Assembly (NCBI GenBank): GCA_977006965.1
Contig: OZ345358.1
Location: 2,170,001-2,234,000, forward strand
Source: Phymatolithon calcareum
Taxonomy: Eukaryota > Rhodophyta > Florideophyceae > Hapalidiales
Direction of reading: 5' to 3'
DNA: 64,000 nt
Shown here piece after piece: positions 33,105 through 43,765 of the stretch; the stretch's first letter is position 1, and every line of letters starts with the position of its first letter. The notes below the pieces were generated by a model. It was not told where the DNA came from. It worked only from the letters and a program-made list of their open reading frames with translations, and ran no database searches. A program made the position numbers and the translations under genes.

Positions 33105-33542
33105 TTACTTTGTTATAAACATGTAATTTAGAAATTTGGCTTCTCCAGATGTGACAAGCAGAGAAGCAAGGAAGACAAAATAGAAGAAGGCCTTCACCAT
33201 AGAGTTTCCGACACAGTACGAGACAAACATAGCACAAGTCATGAGGAAGATTAGTCCATAATTCCCAATGCTTCTGTAGTTTGTCAGCAAGAGCTGTGCG
33301 AAACAGCTCTCCAGAAGACCAATTCCAAACATTAGGAAGCGAGGGCCTAATCCAAAAAGGTCAACTCGGATAACGGTCATCCATTTCTCGGCCGCCTGTA
33401 AAACCAAGAGGTCCGGTACGAAAACATGGAATATTTTCGACAAGCCATAGTAGGAGAATGAAAGCCATAGAATAAGGGAGAGGAGATCGGCAATAACGTC
33501 TGCCACAAGAAGGATGGACCTGTTCCTGCTGGATTTTGGCAT
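33105..33542 (-). CDS. Small multi-pass membrane protein, unknown
   Basis: A 145-residue open frame from ATG 33542. About four hydrophobic segments are visible: 'ILLVADVIADLLSLILWLSF', 'IFHVFVPDLLVL', 'GPRFLMFGIGLLESCFAQLL' and 'YGLIFLMTCAMFVSYCVG', followed by 'AFFYFVFLASLLVTSG'. The same frame stays open from 33965 down to a single TGA at 33590, with 48 bp between that stop and the ATG. The protein may therefore be the 3' half of a longer, broken gene. It is not similar by eye to the other membrane relics at 37.5 or 45.3 kb. Function unknown. A truncated pseudogene is the main alternative. Confidence 0.4.
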   Translation of the reverse strand: MPKSSRNRSILLVADVIADLLSLILWLSFSYYGLSKIFHVFVPDLLVLQAAEKWMTVIRVDLFGLGPRFLMFGIGLLESCFAQLLLTNYRSIGNYGLIFLMTCAMFVSYCVGNSMVKAFFYFVFLASLLVTSGEAKFLNYMFITK

Positions 33543-34033
33543 GATGCCGGTGTATAGTGACCGGAGTTGCACTACGTCTTGTCCGGCTCAGATTCGTTGA
33601 AAGGTGATGGGATCCTTGTTTCGCCTGGTGGGATCTCCAGTGTTCTGTGCAGGACTGGTATAGTTGTTTTGCAATTTGTTCCTCAGACACACGCCGCTCA
33701 AAATGTGGTTTGGGCACTGTCTCTTAGTGTGGTCTATATTTGGGTTTGAAGGCTGCTGTTGATAACGTATTCGCAGAGAGAGACCAAATTCGGGTGGACC
33801 TTTAGGCAGGTGACGAATCAAATGTGGAGGAAATTTTGGAGGATCACCTCCATTATGCGCATGAGTTTTGACGGATAATTGAGGGTATGATTCACTCGAA
33901 AGAAAAAAGACACGACATGGAGCTCGAAAATTATATCGGTCTACAGCCTGGTGCAGAAGTACCATTGGAGAAAGTCGTACCCTGCTACAAAGGTTATGCC
34001 TCTTTAGCTGAAAAGCCTAGAAAGACTATGAAG

Positions 34034-34213
34034 CACACCTGTGGTAAAGTTGTTAAACTGCCTTCAGGGGGTGCGCATATGTGGCCAAGCGAATGGTCCT
34101 GGGTTCGAATCCGGGGTGTGCTTGTTTGCGATTAAGAGACTGACGCGGTTTTTTCTCCTAATTTCGCGCCACGGGGCGTTTCGGAGGTGGGGTTCTTGCA
34201 TTGCTCAAGGGGT
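34034..34213 (+). mobile_element. tRNA-derived SINE head, interrupted
   Basis: The sequence from CACCTGTGGTAAAGTTG to GGTTCGAATCC (34096-34110 area) has a pol III A-box-like and a perfect B-box-like motif. It aligns with the head of the SINE at 46560-46849. The cloverleaf does not pair, so it is not a working tRNA. It is interrupted after 34213 by a LINE A insertion. The remaining body may continue at 34718-34853 and, beyond a DNA transposon, at 37059-37155, ending in (TGAA)n. Confidence 0.6.
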
Positions 34214-34703
34214 AACAAGAGAATTGCCAGCAATCCTCAAGTTCCCCAAGGTGAAGCACAGACAACTCGCACTGCAGTATGCCTGTGGCAGATTCCCACA
34301 GGTGTCAACAACAAGTATGACTGAAGAATTCGGCGCCAGAGCCAGAGAGCATATGGAGACCCTTGAACGCACGCTAGCAGGGTACGAACTCGAAGGAGAA
34401 AAACGACTGGAAACAGAAAAGGCGCTAGATGAGCTCTTACTATTTAGCAAGACACTCATAGAACGCATGGAGAACGAAGAAGGCCTGTATTAATCCGCAG
34501 AATGCAAGGCAAAAAGTGGTCGAGTCCAAGCACCAATAATCCCGTAGAGGACTGAGATAGGACTACTTTGAGTCCTAAGTTTTCCCGTCTGCGATTCTAG
34601 TGGACGTTTTGTGAGCTACACAAAGGTAGGTAGCACCAGAGGAAGCCTTGCCCATATCTTCGGAAGTCTGTGGGGCTTTTAAATAAACTTGAAAGGAAAA
34701 AAA
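34214..34703 (+). mobile_element. 5'-truncated LINE family A insertion
   Basis: A 490-bp insertion flanked by the 14-bp duplication ATTGCTCAAGGGGT (34200-34213 and 34704-34717). It holds the last 93 codons of the family A protein, ending at 34493, and the 3' region with the conserved tail and A-rich end. It is almost identical to the copy at 5957-6628, so both are recent. Confidence 0.9.
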
Positions 34704-34853
34704 ATTGCTCAAGGGGTCCGAGCTAATTACAGTGCATTAGTATGGAGTCCAACATTCCATGTGGACTCGCGAGTCGTGGAAGCACCGCAGTTGCTTCGGG
34801 TGGAATCGTCTAATGGCGAGCGGCAGGCAGAGAAGCATGCCTACAATTAGCTA

Positions 34854-37056
34854 CACCAAATCGTCTGATTAGTCTCACCGAGACTATTTACGAATGCCAA
34901 ATTTTTGACGGCATTCTCTGAATAGTCTAGGTTAGACTATTGACGAACCTAGACTATATAGAGATTACCAAAAGCAAATCCTGCCGAAGGGAATAATTTT
35001 TTCGTTGTTTTTTGCCGTGTGATGTCATATATCTTACTGTATTCATGCAAACGTGGCGCTTTCTGGGTTGCCCATAACGGGCGATGCGTTGCGCACCGCA
35101 CACAAAAAGATGTAAGGAAAAGTGAAGAAATACGTCATGCTTAATATAAATGCAAAAATGGTTAACGAGAAAAACATGGCTGAAATTTGAATACAGGCCT
35201 TTTAACCATTATGGAACCTTGCTCAGGAAGGATTTTAATAAAATACAGAAGTGCAATGATAAGCAGTTACTTTGAAGTAGCCTTAAAACGTGGTGCATTG
35301 TTCAGCTTGAAGTGTTTTGGTGCCGAATCAATCATGACAGGAGAGCATGTCCCGTTCCGGAAGCGGAAACTTCAGCATGTGGTCGACAAAAGAACCAAGG
35401 TCAAAGTCGTTAAGTGGATAGTGGAAAAAAATGAATCTGAGGGACCTAAAGGCCTTAAGGCTAAAGCTTTAAAGGCCTTTCCAAGCGCTTTTCGAGGCGA
35501 CACTAATGCTAAACTTGCTAAGGCGTCAGGTTGGTGGAAGAAAAGGGATTTCATTCTAAAAGAAGACCCAGGTAATCCCAGATATATTACATCTCGCCAG
35601 CTGGGTCAGAGGAGAGAATCTTCACTAAAAGCTGCTCCTGGTCATGGTCCTAAAAGAGCTCCATGGATGCATTATTAGCTTCTTGAGGAGTTTGACCAAT
35701 TGAGATGTGCGGGAGTGAAATTTGATTCAAAGATGCTGATCCATCTTGCACAGCAGATTTTAACTTCGTCTGAAAATGACTTTGGTGCTGACTATGTAGA
35801 CCGAAAGGATAGGAAGCGCGTTATTGACAAGATTAACTACGCATGGATCTGCCTCTTTACTGAAAGATTTAACATAGTCGTCCTTATGCTGGGAAAAAGC
35901 AGATAAGCGCCTCAAAGACAGAGCATATTGAAAAATCTTTCGCGTATCATCTAGGTCAAGTCAAAAGAGATTTGAGAGTGGTGCTCTGGACGAGGACCTT
36001 TTCGAAAATATTGATGAGACACATTTCTTTATCAATATAGACAATGGCCACACACTTGGCTTTGCTGGCGACGACAATGTTAAATATGCGGATGTCGTAA
36101 GTGGTGGCGAGGGAATAACAATGATTGTGCGACTTACTGGAGGATAACGAGCTCAAATTGAAACTCCTTTCCTCATTTTTATCAACAAAAGTCGAAACTA
36201 TCGTTCACGAAACCTTCCAGATGACGTCCTGGGGGTGTGCTATAGAACATCCCCCAAATGTTTTATTGACGGTCATACGTTTGTTGAATACTTTAAGGAG
36301 AAACGGGCCCACTATCGCACACCTGGGGATAATCGGCCTCGAACAATTTTCTTAGATAACTGCTCAGGACACAACACCTCAGTGGGGCTCACAGAAGCCT
36401 TCTCCCGACTTCGTGCGAGCCTAAAATACTTTCCTGCCAATGCTACGGACCTCGTTCAGCCTGCGGACAGCTTTATTATTTCCAAGATTAAGCAGACGTG
36501 GTCATCGTCATGGAACCAGAAGAAAATTGAGATGATTCGGGCGAACAAGTGGCAGGACAAAGTCCGCTTTGATGATTCGTGGTCCGGCAAGCTTCCCAAC
36601 CCTGGAAAGAAATATTTTTTAAAGCTTGCTGCAGAATCAATGAGAGCTGTGAATGCTCAGCGAGATGAAAAAGGTATCAATTTTGCGAGGAAGGCAATGA
36701 TTAGGTGCGGCCTCGCTAAGGATATAGACGGCCACTGGCGCGTTTCACAGCTATCTAAGGAACTTCAGATGATAGTGCAGAAGTATCCTGGGCACTTCAC
36801 AGGCACCCCTGTTCCGGATTCAGCGGGTGCTGCGAATGAAAGCAGAGATGTCACTTCGGACGATGCAACCAATTGAATTTAGCTTTAGACAATGCTGACA
36901 TGGTGCTCATGCAGTAAACTTGTAACAGTTCTTGCTGAACATAGACTAATTAAGAAACAGTTTGAGGCTCCTCATCGGAAATATATTAATAGTCTAGCCT
37001 AGACTAAATAAAAACCTAGACTATTTAATTACCTAGACTAATCGGACGATTTAGTG
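34854..37056 (+). mobile_element. Pogo/Tigger-like DNA transposon
   Basis: A 2,203-bp element with terminal inverted repeats. The left end reads CACCAAATCGTCTGATTAGT and the right end matches it inverted, with two mismatches in the first 22 bp. TA dinucleotides flank both ends (34852-34853 and 37057-37058), as in Tc1/mariner superfamily insertions. Subterminal repeats of a CCTAGACTAT motif occur at both ends. It carries one transposase gene, now broken. Confidence 0.85.
35187..36876 (+). pseudogene. DDE transposase of the pogo-like element
   Basis: A cut-and-paste transposase. The N-terminal part (35,340-35,906) is basic and helix-rich, with 'KRTKVKVVKWIVEKN' likely part of the helix-turn-helix. 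The catalytic part switches frame around 35,900-35,980 and shows 'NIDETHFFINIDNG' (first Asp), 'RTIFLDNCSGHNTSVG' (second Asp) and 'NATDLVQPADSFIISKIK' (third acidic residue, D), the usual pogo/jerky-like order. In-frame stops at about 35676 and 36146 plus at least one frameshift make it inactive. Its ends are well preserved, so it may be mobilised in trans. Confidence 0.8.
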
Positions 37057-37058
37057 TA

Positions 37059-37155
37059 GCAGGATTAACGCCCTGCCGTAATCTAAGTAGAGCAAGAATA
37101 AAAAGCACTCCTTGCTAGCTCCATAGGGGAAAAGGCGTGAATGAATGAATGAAAG
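37059..37155 (+). repeat. Repeat tail with (TGAA)n
   Basis: Ends in a short GAATGAATGAATGAA tract near 37139-37153. It probably belongs to the retroposon into which the pogo-like element jumped. The family is not established. Confidence 0.4.
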
Positions 37156-37472
37156 CGTTCCCATTTAGGCGGTCAGCTGCCACGATGTTGTAATCATAAC
37201 GAGATGATGCTCGTTACAGTATATTGTTCACTTGGGATGTGCTCTCCCGTTATTTAGCTGCTATTTAGTAAACCTGAATTTTTCATATGGCAAGTGGACG
37301 CACTCGTCGGTAGGATATCTCGCACCCAAATCAATCTCGATTGCTCTAATCGCAAGAGGAGAGCAAGAAGGAACCTTTGCATTACATATCTGATATCGTC
37401 TGCATGTGCAAATTTCAATTTCTTCTGGTCTGAAACATCGCCCACTTGTTATCCTCATTACCCTCCCCCACA

Positions 37473-39001
37473 ATGATCTGGGCGACAAGCATCGGTGTCA
37501 GCTACTTCAATGTTCTGAAAGCTGTCATCTTCTTTATTATCATCAAGCCTCTCACTCTGTCTGCCACCTCCGCGCTTTCCAACTACCTCTCCACCAATAT
37601 TCTCAATAAGCACGGAGCGGCATACTTCAACTCTCTAGGTTTCTTCGGTGCCTGGTTCGACGGTTTTGTAATCACGCGACCTCATGTCCGCAACAAGCGA
37701 TCTGCTGCTGTACTCCTGCCGCTACTGTTACTCATTGTTTGGATTGGGACTGTCGCGGAAGTTGTGTTTGAGTTTGGTGTAGACGCCACTGGGAAGGACA
37801 TGATCTCACCTGCTCTCGTCAATGCCACTTCCGGTCGCTCTAATTCCATCTTCTACATCCCCGGGCGCAGTCCAGCCACTGACCGCATGGCCCGGTTGGA
37901 AATGAGCTGCCAGAAGTACAACACGCTTTACACATTCGTCGATGTCTTCACAAAGGATAATGATTATTATGTGGCGCTGAGCAGCTAGACCGCGCAATCT
38001 GTGCCTCCGGTTACAACTTGCTTGGAGCGCCGTGTGAACCACCTGTGTTACAGGCCGCTGTTCGGGCCTCTTTAAGAGGCTGAACTGAGACATGGATGTA
38101 CTTGTATTTAGTCACCTCAAACTGGACTTTTGCAACTGACGGTACAGAGGCGGACAATGGTTTCGTAAACTTTGTTTCTGACGCTGCCTATCACTCAGGT
38201 AAAGACCAAAACCAGATCTATGCGCTAGATCAGGGCGAGGTCCCTTCTTCAGGATTGAGTAGAGTGCATTGCGGCTCCGGTTCGAGCCTCAATAAGACTG
38301 ATGGCTCGTTGCCAGGGCGGCGCCCTTTCCAAATTTATCTCTGGGAATTCGAATCCGCAGTGGTGCTTACCAACGCAGACAGGCTTTCAGCAGAAGCACG
38401 ACCTGGGACAACGCTCGCATCGCATGTATTTGGAGGTCCTTCAGAGAGTGTACGGGACGTCTTGATGAATTTAACCGTCCTCACAATGTTGACAGTCGGA
38501 CGTTGGATAAACATGGAGAAGCGCGGGCCTCTCTCAAACTGAGACATTATGACTTTTCTTGGGTTGCTGCGTAGACTCGTTCTGTTCTCCCTCCATGACG
38601 ATCGTGGAATAATCTCTGACATCTACGAAGTTGGGATGTGGGCAACAGGATCGATAGCGCTGCGTCTAGCAGATCGAGCAGTCTCATTCGGCATTGGGTT
38701 TCAGAACGATTCGAAAACGGTCGAACGCATGGTTGTCCAGCAGACCCGACAAATAGCGACGGTCGATTTGCGACTTCTCGCGCTATATGTTGGGTCGGTT
38801 CTTCTCTTCGTAATTGTGACGGCGTTGATGAGCCTGACCCAAAGGTCTCTATTGGCATTCGACCTAGGGTTGGAAGCCATGCTGAGGTGGTGGGCTATGG
38901 AGCGGAAGAAATGGTATTTGTCGGACTCGAATACACGAACACACACGCTTGGGTTATTGTGTGGAGAGAAGAACGAGCGGAGAATCACCGCTCTCGATTA
39001 A
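37473..39001 (+). pseudogene. Decayed membrane protein with large ectodomain
   Basis: Three consecutive reading-frame pieces form one protein-like series. From ATG 37473 (stop 37986): two hydrophobic segments ('NVLKAVIFFIIIKPL' and 'AVLLPLLLLIVWIGTVAEVV'), then a soluble region with 'FYIPGRSPATDRMARLE' and 'YTFVDVFTKDNDYYVALSS'. After a one-base-type shift the next frame continues 'LDRAICASGYNLLGAPCEPP', crosses a TGA near 38072 and runs to 38540. A second TGA interrupts it there, and it ends at 39001 with a further membrane segment ('ALYVGSVLLFVIVTALM'). The topology is two N-terminal helices, a Cys-containing ectodomain of about 300 residues, and a C-terminal helix. Family unknown to me. 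At least two stops and one frameshift make it a pseudogene. Confidence 0.6.
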
Positions 39002-40092
39002 GCTGACCAATGCACCGTCAATGAGAGCGCCGTGGAAAGAAACTCTTCCCACTCTAATGACATTTGGCATGCGGATGTTGTTCAACGCTTCAGCTCCCGC
39101 TATCGTCCACCGGATCGAAGTTGTCGTACAACGCGGAAAGCGGAAATGTAGGAGAAAAGCAAGTTTACTGAAAACTGTACGAACTCCTCCTAGCAGCTCC
39201 GAACGACCGCGTGAGGTTCGTGAGTGTGGTGGGAACACCAACTTAGCAGGCACACGGCAATAGGAACCGGGCACACGCGAGCTCGCTTAGCTGGGGCATA
39301 GTCCGGCGAAGGTCCCCCAAAGGGGTGGTCGCAACCAGAGGACCAACCTGTTGTTCTTTTCCGATTCTTCTTCGACAACAGGAAGGGCTTGCGGAGGGAG
39401 TGCTGTTGTCACCGCTTATGTGCCGCATTCGCACAGCTCTGTAAGCTCTAGGCGCCTACATCATGTAAAGAAGAGCAGCCCTTTTTCGCACTAATTGTTG
39501 CAGTGCGCTGGATGCTGATGATCCCCAAAGAGCTTCACAAAGCGGTGCTCTATCACTAAACGGCTTCTACTTAGAATACGGCGCGGCGTTATTCGTGCTA
39601 GCTAGTTATAAAAGGACTCCTTCTCAGACCAGAAGTTGCGGGGATTTGGATTTTCAAAAAATCATTGATTCTGGGGTTCAGACGAAGGATTTTCTCAGCG
39701 ACGCGGACACTCATGGCCTTCGCATCGGCAATTCTTGGGGAACCCCCGCTCCGCGACATCAATATAAGGAGGAAAGACAGGCCAACACAGAAATACGAAA
39801 ATAGGAACCGTCGGGCACATTAACACGTTTCTATTCTAAGGCAAAGTCACTGAAATCCCATTTTTTCTCCCATTTTTCCTCCCATTTTTCTTCTTTTTCT
39901 CCCATTTTTCTTCTTTTTTAGTGCTGTTTATTAGCTAGGGAACTTCTATGTGGGCAATCTCTTTCGCCCGTGGGGGTAACCGGAAATCTTACCATCCAAG
40001 CTTTAGGAGAACTACAGCAATTAGTAGAATACATTCACGCTGATGACGGAGTCGTGAACATGTTTCTGATGGAGTCGAACCTAGAATCGTAC
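39002..40092. other. Gene-free stretch with pyrimidine-rich repeat
   Basis: Includes a (CCCATTTTTC)-type imperfect tandem repeat at about 39857-39920. No gene was recognised. It precedes the LINE A insertion. Confidence 0.5.
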
Positions 40093-40114
40093 ACTACAGA
40101 AACGCAACAGAGGA

Positions 40115-40702
40115 GTGCCACATGGGTCCCCTCTCAGTCCAAGTCTATACACCATCTTCATGGATGAGTTTGCGGAACGTATGGGAGCAGTGCCCAGAGA
40201 TTGGGCCGACATCCCTTCAATCCTCTTCGCAGACGACGTAATTCTTCTAGCGAAATCACCCTCTGCTCTGCAGGGATTGCTAGACAAAGCCACTCAATGG
40301 GCCCAAGAACACGGGATGACATGGAACATGAAGCAAGGAAAAAGCGAGATACTTGAATCGGATGAGACATCGGGCGTGACATTCAAGCTGGCTAATAAGG
40401 CCCTCGCACATGTCGCGGAAGTCACCTACCTTGGAGTATCCCTAGGACCGGAGGGGGTTACTGATACACTGATGTTGCAACGCCTCAAGAAGGCAAAGAC
40501 CGCTCTGTATGAGCTCCGTGCACTAGGGGTATTCAAGAAGGGAATTGGTATACATAAATGCATCCAGGTATATAAGGCATTAATCCAGCCACGTTGGGGG
40601 TACGCTATGCACTTAACACCGTGGACAGAAAATGTCCAGAACGCGGTCAAGGAAGTTGAACAAACGTTTTTCAGACAAGTCTTCGGGCCACTGGCACGAG
40701 GA
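40115..40702 (+). pseudogene. LINE A reverse transcriptase, 3' half
   Basis: Begins within the RT palm: 'HGSPLSPSLYTIFMDEFAER', then the catalytic 'ILFADDVILLAKS' (about 40222-40260), primer-grip region 'VTYLGVSLGPEG' and thumb-type 'KCIQVYKALIQPRWGYAMHL'. The frame is intact up to the 77-bp insertion at 40703, after which a stop at about 40706 terminates it. It is 5' truncated, so it is not functional. Confidence 0.85.
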
Positions 40703-40779
40703 AGGTAGGTAGCATCAGAGGAAGCCTCGCCCATATCTTCGGAAGTCTGTGGGGCTTTTAAATAAACTTGAATAAAAAT
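40703..40779 (+). mobile_element. 77-bp LINE A tail insertion
   Basis: Consists only of the last 77 bp of family A (GGTAGGTAGCATCAGAGG to A-rich end). The 11-bp duplication TGGCACGAGGA flanks it (40692-40702 and 40780-40790). It is an extreme 5' truncation inside an older copy of the same family. Confidence 0.9.
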
Positions 40780-40790
40780 TGGCACGAGGA

Positions 40791-41383
40791 ATGACTGATA
40801 GACTTCGCCTACTATGTCGAATCCAAGCTGCTTCCCATCGACGGGAAATAATAGCTTTCAAAATGTTGAAAAGGAGCATGGCGAAAGAAGGAAAGTTTCT
40901 GGAGGAACCGCCAGAGAGCAGAAACTCAGAAGAGCTTCAAGCCACAAGTAATGAAATCACAGCGATGGATACCAGAGAACCGTTTGATGAAGCGATGAAG
41001 CACGTAATAGCGAACCAATCTGCAGAAGTACTTCGATCAACATTCCTGATAAAGGAAGGAGAGACCCTTGAATCGAAGAGAAAGAGGAAAATTCCATGCG
41101 ACAAGACAAGAGAACTCCCTGCAATACTTAAATTTCCGCAACTGAAACACAGGCAACTGGCGGTTCAGTACGCCTTTGGAAGATTTCCCCAAGTGTCTAC
41201 CACACTGATGGCAGATAGATTTGGAAACAAAGTCAGAGAGCACATGGAGACCCTGGATCGCAACTTGTCAGCCTATGAACTCAAGGAATAAGACAGAGCG
41301 GCAACTGAGAAGGCGCTAGATGACTTTTTGCTCTTCAGCAAAAGCATCATCGAGAGTATGCAGAATGAAGAAGACCTGTACTG
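40791..41383 (+). pseudogene. LINE A C-terminal region
   Basis: Continues the family A protein after the 77-bp insertion: 'DRLRLLCRIQAASHRREII', 'SKRKRKIPCDKTRELPAILK' and 'HMETLDRNLSAYELKE'. A TAA stop is at 41289. The same frame then runs on to the natural-looking end 'SMQNEEDLY' at 41383. It is homologous to 6002-6421 and 34214-34493. No catalytic motif. Confidence 0.8.
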
Positions 41384-41575
41384 AAAGAAGAAGCGACATC
41401 TCGAAAACTGCTATGAAGAGCTATCAAAAACAACCGAGTACATGCTAGGGGCTCAGATAGAATACCAGACATAAGAGTAGAGCCACCCTAGTGAGGGTAG
41501 CACCTGAGGAATCCTTGCCCGTATATTCGTATGACTGTTGGACTTAAAAAATTGCAATAAAAAACTACAGAAACG

Positions 41576-42222
41576 AGTTTCTTCAGTCTCCATCATAAGG
41601 TATCGTATTTTTCGCCCTTGCCACGAACTGGCCAATTTTTACCAGTGAGTATCAGTCTGTTCTTCTCTTCGTACCGCTCGAAATACAATCTGATTCCACC
41701 CGAGCGAACGTAGTGCTTCTATGATCGTGCGCTTGAAAATATAGCTGCAATTCAGTCAAGCTTCCTTCCCTTTACATACCAGAGAATGGCAATGGTCGTG
41801 TTCCCGTGTTTTAATTGACCGTATTCTTCAAAATTTGAATCTTCACAGTCTCTGCTGTGGAATCTTACGGCACTCTAGCCCCTCTTTGATCCGATTCTCG
41901 ATCTAGGGGAACCCCTCTCCTTGTTTAGGGAAATGGGTTCATGATACCATGTATGATTATGATCACCGTCCTGTGAGGAGGATCTTGGGTTTTGGCTGCA
42001 TGCATCCAAAGCCCAAGATCGTGCAGTACTGTCTACAGTAGTGCAGTCAAAACCCTTGTAACAATCCGTCGGACTTTGTGTACGCCTAACCAAAGGGGAG
42101 GGGCGTCTTATCACTCCTCTCCCAGCTGTTTCCGTGGTCATCTCGGGTGGGTTTAATCAGAAACTTTTGTTCGTAGGAGCACGTAATTGCGTCGTCATGC
42201 TTGCAAAGGCGAAAAGCATACT
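41576..42222. other. Gene-free stretch
   Basis: No gene, repeat or RNA recognised between the LINE A insertion and the 161-bp tandem duplication. Confidence 0.45.
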
Positions 42223-42544
42223 ATGATGGACCGTAAAGCATTATCCTTCTTGTTTTCGGCAATTTTTGAGCACTGATATTGATGGAACTCATACACCGAA
42301 AGGCAAGATCTTGGGTATCCCAATAAAGTTGAAAAAACCACTAAACGTTTACTCGGCTTCAGGCATATGTGTTCCGAAATTCCATGATGGACCGTAAAAC
42401 ATTATCCTTCTTGTTTTCGGCAATCTTTTGAGCACAGATATTGATGAAAGTCATACATCAAAAGTCAGGGTCTTCGGTATCCCAATAACGTTAAAAAAAC
42501 CGCTAACCGTCTACTCAGCTTCAGGCACATGTGTTTCGAAAACC
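42223..42544. repeat. 161-bp tandem duplication
   Basis: Copy 1 (42223-42383) and copy 2 (42384-42544) both start ATGATGGACCGTAAA.CATTA and run in register with scattered substitutions and small indels. It is an old two-unit tandem duplication in non-coding DNA. Confidence 0.85.
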
Positions 42545-42757
42545 GAAGTTCATGTATCTGTCTTCGGGTCAACGGTTTTCACCCAGGAGATCTTAAATTG
42601 TGGCACACTGTAAACATACAGGGCCATAGACAATGGGGAGATCCAATCTTTGAGATGCAGCAATGCCTTGGATCTTGTTCTTTAGATAAACAGCGCGGAA
42701 GCAGCGGACGCCCAACGCTTCTCCAGTTGAATCTGACTCCTTCGCGAGGCCTTGATG

Positions 42758-43765
42758 ATGCCCGTCGAATTCTTCGAAGTGGTGGTGTGCGAAGCTGATC
42801 ACGCTCGATGGCCTATGTGGCTTTCCTCGCGAAACGGGCGCTTTGTCCTCAGTACTCTAGTGCATGAGTATGAGGACGTAGTCACACCGGAGGAGTCATT
42901 AGGCGTTATGCACGACCGCATCAAACTTTGACTTGGGATGGGAGCGCGCATGGAGCAGTCAACCAACGTCATGTTGTGGACCATAACCACGTCCACGGAG
43001 ATTGCATTCTACGCGCGGTTTTTAGCAGGCATTGCCAAAGCACTAGGGGCAAAGGGGAAGTCCGAGCGGCGTCAGCGGCTTTACAGCCTTTTCGTCGGAA
43101 AGATCGATCGTCTGGCAGAGTTGCAAGACCTCTCCCATCTACTAGAAAACCTCCCGCAAGTCACCATCGGCCGTCGGATGAGTCTAGGGCCCGACAAGGA
43201 AGATTTACTGCTGGGTGAACTACTCTGCGCCCCATTCTGTCTTGTGGCGTCATTGTCGTATATGAATAAGCTAGCGGACGCTGCGCCTATCATCGCGTCG
43301 CAGAACGAAGTGCAAACGCACTCACTTCCAAATGGAACGCTCTACTCTTCTGTGGTGTATTTACAGGAGTTGAAGCCGGCAACCGACGTCACTATCCGGC
43401 TAAATAGTGCAATTCCTGACGATGTCGCGTTCGGTCTTGCGCGCATCGTTTCGACATTTCCCAACTGCGAACGACCGCACATTCGTGCCGCGGTAGACGA
43501 TGTCGCAACGGTTGCTCATCCCGCCGTATCTGTGCTCTCGCGAATTAAGTATCACCGCGATGGCGGCGTTATATCGTTGCCGGCATGGCAGCGTATCGGT
43601 GTCGCGCCCACCGGTATCGCAGTGCTACCGCCAGATGGTGGGGACGCCTTCCTTTTCTCGCGACCGACGCCTGTGCATTTCTTCCATCCCATTGGTCTGG
43701 AAATGACTCGCGAGTTAGGCTCGGTCTATACCGCACATGCCCGTGCCCGTGCCTGCCCGATGTAA
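42758..43765 (+). pseudogene. Unknown soluble protein, one in-frame TGA, transposon at its end
   Basis: A frame from ATG 42758 ('MPVEFFEVVVCEADHARWPM') is open to a single TGA at 42929 and then, still in frame, to 43765. The second part alone, from ATG 42938, is a 275-residue open frame. Its composition is protein-like: helical 'IAFYARFLAGIAKALG' region, a Leu-rich stretch ('LAELQDLSHLLENLP') and a beta-rich half with 'GIAVLPPDGGDAFLF'. I do not recognise the family. The last 16 codons lie inside a Harbinger-like insertion that begins at 43718. Without the insertion the frame would stop at a TGA three codons after residue 260. The gene may be a shorter ORF from 42938, a pseudogene with one nonsense mutation, or (least likely) a recoded TGA. 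Confidence 0.45.

Larger units (their letters stand above)
40105..41563 (+). mobile_element. LINE family A, longest copy in the window
   Basis: A 5'-truncated non-LTR retrotransposon flanked by the 12-bp duplication ACTACAGAAACG (40093-40104 and 41564-41575). It contains part of the reverse transcriptase, the charged C-terminal region and the 3' tail (about 41505-41563) ending in an A-rich run. A 77-bp piece of another family A tail is inserted at 40703-40779 with its own duplication. Confidence 0.9.

Noticed and set aside
34040-34125. Functional tRNA gene on the plus strand
   Set aside because: The B-box is perfect, but the T stem has a G-G mismatch and the acceptor stem is absent. It aligns with the SINE head.
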